Source: an uncultured Aliiroseovarius sp. (lineage in GTDB: Bacteria > Pseudomonadota > Alphaproteobacteria > Rhodobacterales > Rhodobacteraceae). From it: a stretch of 64,000 nt of DNA. The stretch spans positions 310,001-374,000 of the forward strand of contig NZ_CANLNB010000003.1 in NCBI RefSeq assembly GCF_947492455.1. The letters are read 5' to 3'. Position numbers and translations under genes: made by a program. This document shows positions 16,829-24,030 of this stretch, in pieces (position 1 is the stretch's first letter; each line of letters opens with the position of its first letter). The notes beneath the pieces were generated by a model. It saw only the letters and a program-made list of their open reading frames with translations. It searched no databases and had not been told where the DNA came from.

Positions 16829-18346
16829 TTACTTCTTCTTCCCGAAGCCGGACAGGCCGGGGGGCAGGCCACCGCCACCCAGACCGGGCAGACCGCCGGG
16901 CAGTTTGCCGCCCATGGCTTTTGCCGCTTGTTCCAGCGCTTTCGGGTCCATCTGCGAGGGATCCATACCGGCAGGCATATCGGGCATTCCGCCGCCTTTG
17001 CCGAACATGCCACCCATGGCTTGCTTCAGCATCTTGCCTTTGCCCATCTTGCCCATCTTCTTCATCATGTCCGCCATTTGGCGCTGCATTTTCAGAAGTT
17101 TGTTCAGGTCGCTGACTTCCATGCCCGCACCGGCAGCAATGCGTTTTTTACGGCTGGCTTGCAGGATCTGAGGGTTCGCACGTTCGCGCTTGGTCATCGA
17201 CTGGATCAGGGCGATCTGCTGTTTCAGAACCTTGTCGTCCATGCCGGCGTCTTCGGCCTGTTTGGCCATTTTCTTCATGCCCGGCATCATCCCCATGATG
17301 CCCTGCATGCCGCCCATCTTGATCATCTGCTCCAGCTGCATTTTCAGGTCGTTCATGTTGAACTGACCCTTCTGGAAGCGCTTCATCATGCGCTCGGCTT
17401 GCTGGGCTTCGATGGTTTCTTGGGCTTTTTCAACAAGAGCAACGATGTCACCCATGCCAAGGATGCGGCCTGCGATCCGGTCGGGCTCGAAGGTTTCCAG
17501 CGCGTCCATCTTTTCGCCAAGGCCAACGAATTTGATCGGCTTGCCGGTGACCGCGCGCATCGACAGCGCCGCACCACCACGTCCGTCACCATCCATACGG
17601 GTCAGGACAACGCCCGAGATGCCGACCTTGTCGTCGAACTCTTGCGCCACTTCGACGGCGACCTGACCGGTCAGACCGTCAACCACCAGAAGGGTTTCAC
17701 GCGGGTTCACCACGGCCGAGACTTCCTCGACCTCACCCATCAGAACTTCGTCGATGTGCAGACGACCCGCGGTGTCGAGCATATAGACGTCATAGCCGCC
17801 CATCGTCGCCTGCTGCTTGGCGCGCTTGGCGATGTCGACGGGTTTTTGGCCCGGAACGATGGGCAGGGTGTCCACGCCGATTTGCGTGCCCAGAACGGCC
17901 AGCTGATCCATCGCGGCGGGGCGGTACACGTCGAGCGACGCCATCAGTACCCGCTTGCCTTCTTTTTCCGTCAGGCGTTTGGCCAGCTTCGCGGTTGTGG
18001 TCGTCTTACCACCACCTTGCAGACCGACCATCAGGATCGGGGCAGGGGGGCTGTCGACCTTCAGCGCGCCGGGCTCGCCTTCGCCGGTCAGAACATCAAC
18101 CAGCGCATCGTGCACGATCTTGACGACCTGCTGGCCGGGGGTGACCGATTTGGTCACGGCCTGACCGGTGGCCTGTTCCTGCACCTTTTTCACAAAGTCG
18201 CGGGCAACGGGCAGCGAGACGTCCGCCTCAAGCAGCGCCACACGCACTTCGCGCAGGGCAGTTTTTACATCATCTTCAGACAGCGCACCCTGCTTCGTCA
18301 GACGGTCAAAGACACCAGACAGGCGATCTGACAGGCTCTCAAACAT
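16829..18346 (-). CDS. ffh: Signal recognition particle protein Ffh
   Basis: The 505-residue product starts at ATG 18346 (MFESLSDRLSGVFDRLTKQG), preceded by AAAGGAG; an upstream extension of 40 codons has no support. The NG domain has GLQGGGKTTTTAKLA, DTAGR and TRMDGDGRGGAAL. The C-terminal M domain is rich in methionine (for example MQGIMGMMPGMKKMAKQ) and ends in a Gly/Pro-rich tail. Ffh binds signal sequences and 4.5S RNA and targets nascent membrane proteins to FtsY. The gene heads the ffh-GNAT-mutase-rpsP run. Confidence 0.97.
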   Translation of the reverse strand: MFESLSDRLSGVFDRLTKQGALSEDDVKTALREVRVALLEADVSLPVARDFVKKVQEQATGQAVTKSVTPGQQVVKIVHDALVDVLTGEGEPGALKVDSPPAPILMVGLQGGGKTTTTAKLAKRLTEKEGKRVLMASLDVYRPAAMDQLAVLGTQIGVDTLPIVPGQKPVDIAKRAKQQATMGGYDVYMLDTAGRLHIDEVLMGEVEEVSAVVNPRETLLVVDGLTGQVAVEVAQEFDDKVGISGVVLTRMDGDGRGGAALSMRAVTGKPIKFVGLGEKMDALETFEPDRIAGRILGMGDIVALVEKAQETIEAQQAERMMKRFQKGQFNMNDLKMQLEQMIKMGGMQGIMGMMPGMKKMAKQAEDAGMDDKVLKQQIALIQSMTKRERANPQILQASRKKRIAAGAGMEVSDLNKLLKMQRQMADMMKKMGKMGKGKMLKQAMGGMFGKGGGMPDMPAGMDPSQMDPKALEQAAKAMGGKLPGGLPGLGGGGLPPGLSGFGKKK

Positions 18347-18480
18347 ATCTCGGCTCCTTTGCCGTTTCGTTTCCCCCAAGATAGGGGTGGGTTCGCGCTT
18401 TTCCAAACGCCCAAACCACGATGGCCCCTGTGGGCGTAACACGCTGACAGGGGGCGATCCCGGCATTGGGCCATGGGACC

Positions 18481-18497
18481 GGAAGTTTCACACTTCC
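18481..18497 (-). repeat. Small hairpin before ffh and after the membrane-protein gene
   Basis: GGAAGT and ACTTCC form a 6-bp stem with a 5-base loop in the 167-base gap. The flanks CCGGAA and TTCCGA echo the palindrome at 9174-9191. It may terminate the minus-strand gene that ends at 18514. No T-run is present. Apart from the ffh Shine-Dalgarno I see nothing else in the gap. Confidence 0.4.
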
Positions 18498-18513
18498 GAG
18501 ATTTGGGGGTGAG

Positions 18514-19017
18514 TTACGGCGTTCGGGGGTCAGAGTCAAGCTGCATTGGGCTTTGATGCGCCTTGTACCACTCATTAATGGCATCCGCGGTGCGTCGGGG
18601 GCCGGAGCCATTGGTGTAGTAGGATACGACCGGCAAGTTTTCCTGCCCCTCCATCAGCAATACAGGGCGATACATGGTCGAGCCATCGCTGCGGGATTCC
18701 TCGAGCGTAGCGCCACGCAGTGCGCCCAGCGGATAGACATCTTGGGCATAGCCAAGGATCGAGCGTTTTCGCTTCACAATCTGCCCGACACGCGTGTCAA
18801 AGATCAATTGTACGCGCTTGGCAAAGACCGCAAAGCACAAGCCCCAAGTCAGCGTGCCGATCCCGCCAAACATCAGCCCGAAGACCCATTCTCCATCCAT
18901 CAGAGCGTTTCCTCCGATGGCCAGAAATATCAGCAGTCCCGCAATCATACTTAAAGATAGAAGCCACGGCTTGTGGTCTAGAACCAGCAATTCAGGCGTG
19001 TTGGTCAGCGTTTTCAT
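18514..19017 (-). CDS. Hypothetical two-pass membrane protein
   Basis: The 167-residue product has two hydrophobic segments, near residues 20-38 and 44-65. The second half is soluble and contains VQLIFDTRVGQIVKRKRSILG and YRPVLLMEGQENLPVVSYYTNGSG. This layout (two membrane helices followed by a small beta-rich domain) is shared by many uncharacterised proteins. It is divergent from uspA. I do not recognise the family and give no function. Confidence 0.65.
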   Translation of the reverse strand: MKTLTNTPELLVLDHKPWLLSLSMIAGLLIFLAIGGNALMDGEWVFGLMFGGIGTLTWGLCFAVFAKRVQLIFDTRVGQIVKRKRSILGYAQDVYPLGALRGATLEESRSDGSTMYRPVLLMEGQENLPVVSYYTNGSGPRRTADAINEWYKAHQSPMQLDSDPRTP

Positions 19018-19061
19018 GATCTCAGCGTAGTAAGGAAAGCCCGACAGGAAAAGAGGGGTAT

Positions 19062-19075
19062 TTGACCTGTGTCAT
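19062..19075. promoter_or_regulatory. FNR/FnrL-type box before uspA
   Basis: TTGACCTGTGTCAT fits the TTGAY-N4-RTCAA consensus of FNR-family regulators except for the last base. It lies 68 bases upstream of the uspA start. Universal stress genes are common FNR-family targets in alphaproteobacteria, so the site is plausible, though not proven. Confidence 0.45.
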
Positions 19076-19142
19076 GTTCGCCAAATCGTTCGCGCGTTAC
19101 GTTTTGAGCAAGAAGACTTGAAGCCCATGAAGGAGCTGACCC

Positions 19143-19550
19143 ATGTACAAGAATGTTTTGGTGCCCATCGCACTTGATCACGATCGCAACACCACTGAGG
19201 CGCTTGAGATCGCCAACGCGATCTCGGAAGAAGGTGCAAAAATCACCGCACTCCACGTGATGGAGGAAGTGCCCGCCTATGTCGCCCAATACCTGCCGGA
19301 AGGACAGCTGGACGACAATGTGCACGAACTGGAAGCCCGTTTGAAGGACGAGCTGAAGGACGCGCCGAATGTCGAGATCGCTGTGATTTCGGGCCATGCG
19401 GGCCATGCGATTGTAGACTATGCCAAGGACAACAAGGTCGACTGCATCGTTGTTGCCTCGCACCGTCCGGGCCTAACTGATTTCTTCCTGGGATCGACAG
19501 CCGCGCGTGTTGTACGCCATGCGCCCTGTGCGGTTCACGTGTCGCGCTAA
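19143..19550 (+). CDS. Universal stress protein, UspA family
   Basis: The 135-residue product has the UspA alpha/beta fold: YKNVLVPIALDHDRNTTEALEIA at the start, ITALHVMEEVP, and the C-terminal IVVASHRPGLTDFFLGSTAARVVRHAPCAVHV. The GS...ARVVRHAPC block contains the ATP-contact region of ATP-binding Usp proteins. An AAGGAG site precedes ATG 19143. It stands alone with a strong terminator after it and an FNR-like box before it, suggesting induction under oxygen limitation or stress. Confidence 0.92.
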   Translation: MYKNVLVPIALDHDRNTTEALEIANAISEEGAKITALHVMEEVPAYVAQYLPEGQLDDNVHELEARLKDELKDAPNVEIAVISGHAGHAIVDYAKDNKVDCIVVASHRPGLTDFFLGSTAARVVRHAPCAVHVSR

Positions 19551-19578
19551 CTTCTCTCCCTCCCTGCGTGACAAACTG

Positions 19579-19610
19579 GCGGGCCCCTTGCGGCCCGCTT
19601 TTTCTCTCCT
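19579..19610 (+). terminator. Intrinsic terminator after uspA
   Basis: GCGGGCC (19579-19585) and GGCCCGC (19592-19598) form a 7-bp stem with a 6-base loop, followed by TTTTTCTC. It lies 28 bases past the uspA stop. Confidence 0.88.
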
Positions 19611-19636
19611 AAATGTTCCTCAGAACAGGAGGATCC

Positions 19637-20035
19637 ATGATGAAATGTCCGGTAGACGGAACCGAGCTTTTGATGACCGAGCGCCAAGGGGTTGAGATCG
19701 ACTATTGCCCCAAATGCCGTGGGGTCTGGCTGGATCGGGGCGAACTGGACAAGATCATCGAAAAGGCGACACCCGCTGTGGAGTTGGACGATCCGGATCC
19801 CTATGTCGCATCGCTTCCCCCGCAGCCCGAGCCGGTCTATCGCGACGAACCCGTCCGCATGCGGTCCCGTGAAGAGATGGAGCGTGGCGCAGGGCTGAAG
19901 CCCGGAGGCTCGCGCAAGCGTAAGCATGATGACGATTACTACGACCGCGACGACGACGATTATCGCCACGCCAAGCGCTATAAGAAAAAGCGCAAAAAGT
20001 CGGTCCTGTCCGAGCTTTTCGACATCTTTGACTAA
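19637..20035 (+). CDS. TFIIB-type zinc-ribbon protein (zf-TFIIB family)
   Basis: The product is 132 residues from ATG 19637, which has CAGGAGG ahead of it. The N-terminus is a single zinc ribbon: CPVDGTELL and then YCPKCRGVWLDRGELDKI, the zf-TFIIB signature. The C-terminal half is very charged, with Lys/Arg and Asp/Tyr runs (KHDDDYYDRDDDDYRHAKRYKKKRKK), and may bind nucleic acid or protein. Function in bacteria is not established. It sits between uspA and an ABM gene. Confidence 0.8.
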   Translation: MMKCPVDGTELLMTERQGVEIDYCPKCRGVWLDRGELDKIIEKATPAVELDDPDPYVASLPPQPEPVYRDEPVRMRSREEMERGAGLKPGGSRKRKHDDDYYDRDDDDYRHAKRYKKKRKKSVLSELFDIFD

Positions 20036-20105
20036 CGCTGTGGCAAGATCACATATTCATATGTAATCCAAATCGGGCTAGGCTTCTTTTATCAAGGAGG
20101 AAGCC

Positions 20106-20426
20106 ATGCCCAAAATCAGCAAAGCCCCCGACTATCAAACCGTTATCACCACGTTCGAGATGACACCCGGCACCTGTCAGGATCTTCTGGATGCGTTGAC
20201 GGATGCCTATGAAAGCTTCATCTCGAAGCAGCCGGGGTTCGTCGGCGCGGGTCTTCATGTGAATGACGCCCAGACGCGGATTGCCAACTATAGCCAATGG
20301 AATCGGCGCGAAGATTTTCAGGCGATGCTGCGCACCGAGGAAATGCGCGAGCGGAACCGAAAGATCGCGACCCTCTGCAAAAGCTTCGAGCCCGTCATGT
20401 ATGACGTGTTCGAGACCTATAACTGA
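20106..20426 (+). CDS. Antibiotic-biosynthesis-monooxygenase (ABM) domain protein
   Basis: The 106-residue product has the ferredoxin-like ABM fold: YQTVITTFEMTPGTCQDLLDALTDAYESF, then QPGFVGAGLHVN and RIANYSQWNRREDFQAML. Proteins of this type act as cofactor-free monooxygenases, haem-degrading enzymes or as structural domains; which applies here is unknown. AAGGAGGAAGCC precedes the ATG. A short 20-base gap separates it from the rhodanese gene. Confidence 0.8.
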   Translation: MPKISKAPDYQTVITTFEMTPGTCQDLLDALTDAYESFISKQPGFVGAGLHVNDAQTRIANYSQWNRREDFQAMLRTEEMRERNRKIATLCKSFEPVMYDVFETYN

Positions 20427-20446
20427 TCCCGACCGCAGGAGCCGAC

Positions 20447-21031
20447 ATGAAAACTTTCCTGATTGCGGCGGCCTTTGGCCTTTTCGCCGCCCCTGTTTTT
20501 GCTGACGTGAACATCACCCCGGATATGCCGTGGGTGACGGTTCAGACCGAAAATGGCGAGGTCGAAATCTCGCGCATTGATGATCCCGCGCACGAGCTGT
20601 CGGGCGAATGGGCGCGCACCTCGCGCAATTGCCCGAATTTCTGCGTGCAGCCCATGGTGCCCGCCCCGGGCGTAACGCCGATTGGCGAGCTGGAGCTTCT
20701 GGAGATGCTACAAGACCCCGAGGCCATCGTGGTCGACAGCCGTGTGGCGGCGGATCACGAAACCGGAACCATTCCGGGTGCGATCTCGATCCCTTATAAC
20801 GAAGCGACGGATCGTCTGGACGAGCTGGGCTGCGAGCTGGATTTCGACGGATTTGTTTGTGAGGAAGCCAAGCCTGTGGCGTTGTTTTGCAATGGCAACT
20901 GGTGTGGCCAGTCCCCGACCGCTGCGCGACGCATGATCGAAGCGGGCTTTCCTGCCGACAAGATCCACTATTACCGCGGGGGCATGCACGCGTGGCGGAT
21001 GCTGGGCCTGACGGTGACGGACGGAAGCTGA
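20447..21031 (+). CDS. Exported rhodanese-domain protein
   Basis: The 194-residue product has a signal peptide (residues 1-19, MKTFLIAAAFGLFAAPVFA). The rhodanese domain runs from about residue 80, with VVDSRVAADHETGTIPGAISIPYNE and the active-site loop CNGNWCGQSPTAARRM, then KIHYYRGGMHAWRMLGL. The catalytic cysteine is present. It likely acts in the periplasm as a sulfurtransferase or redox protein. It is in line with the ABM gene and could share its transcript. Confidence 0.85.
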   Translation: MKTFLIAAAFGLFAAPVFADVNITPDMPWVTVQTENGEVEISRIDDPAHELSGEWARTSRNCPNFCVQPMVPAPGVTPIGELELLEMLQDPEAIVVDSRVAADHETGTIPGAISIPYNEATDRLDELGCELDFDGFVCEEAKPVALFCNGNWCGQSPTAARRMIEAGFPADKIHYYRGGMHAWRMLGLTVTDGS

Positions 21032-21123
21032 TCAACAGTCAGGCTTGCCTCCATTGACCTTCGGACGCTTGGTCCCCATTCTTAAGACACGCCACTGATT
21101 GGCGCGTGGGTAAGGAATGGGAC

Positions 21124-21519
21124 ATGCGGTATCGCATCCAACTGGTGAAAACTGCCGCTGTGGCGCTGGGCCTAGCCTTGGCGTCGCACGCCGCTGTGGC
21201 GCAAGAGCAGATCGGCGCGTTCACGGCCTTCATCGGCAAACCCGATATGACGAATGACAAAGGCGCGACCTTGTCGGAGCCTTGGCGGGTTCTGAGTCAG
21301 GACCGTACGAATTTCCACCGCTTTGGCGTTAGCCAGCCCGGCGATCAGTGGGACCCGTTTTTTGGCAGCAGCCAAAGCCGGAAGAGCCTGCAAAACTTGG
21401 TTGCACGTGGGGATGTAAGCTCTAAGGCAGCCAACCGGCTGAAAAGCGGCGGGATAATCTTGGTGCGCGTTTTGGGGCAGGGCGGCAAACCCACCGCGAT
21501 CAATATCTCTGTCCCCTAA
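21124..21519 (+). CDS. Hypothetical exported protein
   Basis: The 131-residue product from ATG 21124 has a signal peptide, with LVKTAAVALGLALASHAAVAQ ending near residue 27. The mature part has no recognised domain; it has a hydrophilic first half and ends ILVRVLGQGGKPTAINISVP. A GTG 18 bases earlier is also in frame, but AAGGAATGGG precedes the ATG. Function is not known. Confidence 0.55.
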   Translation: MRYRIQLVKTAAVALGLALASHAAVAQEQIGAFTAFIGKPDMTNDKGATLSEPWRVLSQDRTNFHRFGVSQPGDQWDPFFGSSQSRKSLQNLVARGDVSSKAANRLKSGGIILVRVLGQGGKPTAINISVP

Positions 21520-21536
21520 CAGGCGCTGGTCTGCAT

Positions 21537-21929
21537 TTACTCGGGATAGGCGCGAATGCATGCAGCGCGTGCGGCTGCCGCAGCGGGGGCAAGTTTGGAT
21601 TGCTGGGCTTTAAGCCGTGCCAATTTCTTGCGTGTGTCGTCTATATCCACAGACACGGGCGTTTCGATCGTGTGAAATCGCGTTCTGGGGCAGAGAAAGG
21701 GCTCTTTTCCTTCGACGCGACAGATGCGTGCATCCGTATAGGGAACAGTTTGGCGGTGCAGAGCGTATCCCCGCTCTAACGTCTCTTCCAACTCTTTGAC
21801 TTGAGCAGATAGTGCACGGTACTCGGCCGTTTCCTGTGCAATGCACTGTTTTTGCGGCGTGGCGCAGGCCGTTAGCAGTGTCAAGACCATCCCGAAGGCC
21901 GTTAGGCGCAGTTTGGATGCTGTGAACAT
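21537..21929 (-). CDS. Hypothetical lipoprotein with a coiled-coil stretch
   Basis: The 130-residue product starts at MFTASKLRLTAFGMVLTLLTAC and has a clear lipobox (LTAC) with the lipidated Cys near residue 22. Beyond it EYRALSAQVKELEETLERGY looks like a short coiled coil, and there are four further cysteines. It is convergent with the exported-protein gene (17-base gap) and divergent from the ABC exporter. It is probably anchored in the outer membrane; function is unknown. Confidence 0.55.
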   Translation of the reverse strand: MFTASKLRLTAFGMVLTLLTACATPQKQCIAQETAEYRALSAQVKELEETLERGYALHRQTVPYTDARICRVEGKEPFLCPRTRFHTIETPVSVDIDDTRKKLARLKAQQSKLAPAAAAARAACIRAYPE

Positions 21930-22083
21930 GATACGCGCTCCGATACTCGATATTCTTGACCAGTATAGCGGGAACGCGCTGCCGGTGAAAGCACGTCTGC
22001 GCGACGTCGCGTGCTGCAAATATTCAATGCCGCTTGTGTGTGTTGGGTGGTTTCGGTATCCGTGCACGAAAGGAGCAGATCAC

Positions 22084-23880
22084 ATGGCAAGACAGGCAGG
22101 TGCGTCCAGCGTCGAGATGGACGAACGCGAGAAATCCAAACGTATCGGCGCGCTGTCGGGTCTGTGGCCTTTCATGCGTCCTCATCGCATGTGGATGCTG
22201 GCCGCCTTCGTAGCCCTTGTGTTTACGGCAGGCATTTCGCTGATCCTGCCGATTGCGGTGCGCCGTGTTGTGGACGGGTTTGGAGAAGCCACGCCCCAGC
22301 TTCTGGACAAGTATTTCCTTGCGGCCCTCGGGGTTGCGTCGCTTCTCGCGCTGGGCACGGGGCTTCGGTATTACCTTGTCACGCGTTTGGGCGAGCGGGT
22401 CGTATCAGACATCCGCAAGGCAGTGTTTGCCCGCGTCGTGGGGATGAGCCCGGCATTCTATGAGAAAATCATGACCGGCGAGGTGCTGTCGCGGATCACT
22501 ACCGACACCACACTGATCCTGTCGGTGATCGGCTCGTCGGTGTCCGTCGCCCTGCGCAACGTATTTATTTTCATCGGTGGCATTATTCTGATGCTGTTCA
22601 CCTCGGCCAAGCTGACCGGTTTGGTCTTGCTGATCGTGCCGGTCGTCATCGTGCCGATCATCGTGCTGGGCCGCCGCCTGCGCGTTTTGGGACGTGAGAA
22701 CCAAGAATGGATCGCCAAAAGCTCGGGCAATGCGTCCGAGGCTCTGTTGTCCGTGCAAACCGTGCAGGCCTTCACCCATGAAGACCTTAGCCGGACCGAG
22801 TTTTCGCGCCTGACCGAGGAAAGCTTTATTTCCGCCAAACGCCGCATTCTCACCCGCGCGCTTATGACGGTGATCGTGATCTCGCTTATCTTCTCGGGCG
22901 TTGTCGGCGTGTTGTGGATCGGAATGCGCGACGTGACGGCGGGCGAGGTGTCCATCGGGGCGCTGGTGCAGTTCGTGATCTATGCCGTGATGGTTGCCGG
23001 CGCTGTCGGTGCGCTATCGGAAATCTGGAGCGAACTTCAGCGTGCCGCAGGCGCCACCGAGCGTCTGGTCGAGCTGTTGAACGCCGAAGATCAGGTGAAA
23101 GACCCTGCACAGCCCATCGCGATCACTGAGCGCCCAACTGGGGCTCTGAGTTTCGACGATGTGACCTTCCACTATCCCGCCCGCCCCAATCAGGCGGCGC
23201 TTGAGGGGATCACGCTGGACGTCACTGCGGGCGAAACGGTTGCACTTGTCGGCCCCTCGGGCGCGGGCAAAACCACCATCATTCAGCTGATCCAACGGTT
23301 CTATGACCCCGAAAGTGGAGCGGTGAAGCTGGATGGCGTCGACCTGCGCGACATGCGCCGCGATGACTTCCGCAAATATGTGGCGCTTGTCCCGCAGGAT
23401 GCGGTGATCTTTGCCGCCTCTGCCCGTGACAACATCCGCTTTGGCCGTCCCGACGCCACGGATGCCGAGGTCGAAGCCGCCGCCAAGGCCGCCGCCGCCC
23501 ACGACTTCCTGTCGCGTCTGCCCGAAGGCTATGACACCTATGTGGGTGAACGCGGCGTGATGCTGTCGGGTGGCCAGAAGCAACGCATCGCCATCGCCCG
23601 CGCCATCCTGCGCGACGCACCGATCCTGCTGTTGGACGAGGCGACCTCGGCCCTTGACGCGGAAAGCGAGCGTCTGGTGCAGGGCGCGGTGGACGAGCTG
23701 GCCCAAGGCCGCACCACCTTGATCGTGGCGCACCGTCTGGCAACTGTGAAAAAAGCCGACCGGATCGTGGTCTTCGACGAAGGCCGGATCGTCGCCCAAG
23801 GCACCCATGATGAGCTTGTTGCGCAGGACGGCCTGTATGCCCGTTTGGCGCGCCTTCAGTTCACCGAAGGGCAGATTTAA
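22084..23880 (+). CDS. MsbA-like ABC exporter, fused permease and ATPase
   Basis: The 598-residue half-transporter has six membrane helices (about residues 35-320). Its ATPase domain has GPSGAGKTT, LVPQDAVIFAASARDNI (Q-loop region), [15 protein letters not shown] and LLLDEATSALDAESE. It is of the MsbA/LmrA type that exports lipids or drugs as a homodimer. ATG 22084 has AAGGAG eight bases upstream. An upstream reading frame without such a site is not used. The substrate cannot be told. Confidence 0.88.
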   Translation: MARQAGASSVEMDEREKSKRIGALSGLWPFMRPHRMWMLAAFVALVFTAGISLILPIAVRRVVDGFGEATPQLLDKYFLAALGVASLLALGTGLRYYLVTRLGERVVSDIRKAVFARVVGMSPAFYEKIMTGEVLSRITTDTTLILSVIGSSVSVALRNVFIFIGGIILMLFTSAKLTGLVLLIVPVVIVPIIVLGRRLRVLGRENQEWIAKSSGNASEALLSVQTVQAFTHEDLSRTEFSRLTEESFISAKRRILTRALMTVIVISLIFSGVVGVLWIGMRDVTAGEVSIGALVQFVIYAVMVAGAVGALSEIWSELQRAAGATERLVELLNAEDQVKDPAQPIAITERPTGALSFDDVTFHYPARPNQAALEGITLDVTAGETVALVGPSGAGKTTIIQLIQRFYDPESGAVKLDGVDLRDMRRDDFRKYVALVPQDAVIFAASARDNIRFGRPDATDAEVEAAAKAAAAHDFLSRLPEGYDTYVGERGVMLSGGQKQRIAIARAILRDAPILLLDEATSALDAESERLVQGAVDELAQGRTTLIVAHRLATVKKADRIVVFDEGRIVAQGTHDELVAQDGLYARLARLQFTEGQI

Positions 23881-23918
23881 GCGCCCCTTACGGCAATCTC
23901 GGCTATACGCTACGTCGC

Positions 23919-23938
23919 TTACCTTCCGTAAACGTCAA
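23919..23938. promoter_or_regulatory. Candidate regulator site upstream of the acyl-CoA synthetase gene
   Basis: TTACCTTCCGTAAACGTCAA contains TTAC-N5-GTAA and, on the other strand, TTGACGTTTACGG. It is similar in style to sites of fatty-acid or branched-chain catabolism regulators in proteobacteria. It is 93 bases ahead of the synthetase start. The match is loose, and the regulator is unknown. Confidence 0.25.
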
Positions 23939-24030
23939 TTCCACGTCACGTCAGACTTGCGGGTACAGGCGTTTCAGACCATTCTCAGCTCCCAAACAGG
24001 CCCGAAAAATGGGCTAAGGGAGGATGTAGG

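Noticed and set aside
16250-18331. Long open frame of nearly 700 codons on the plus strand opposite ffh
   Set aside because: It is antisense to ffh and the GNAT gene, has no recognisable domain and is rich in His/Gln/Arg. This is typical of shadow frames in GC-rich DNA.
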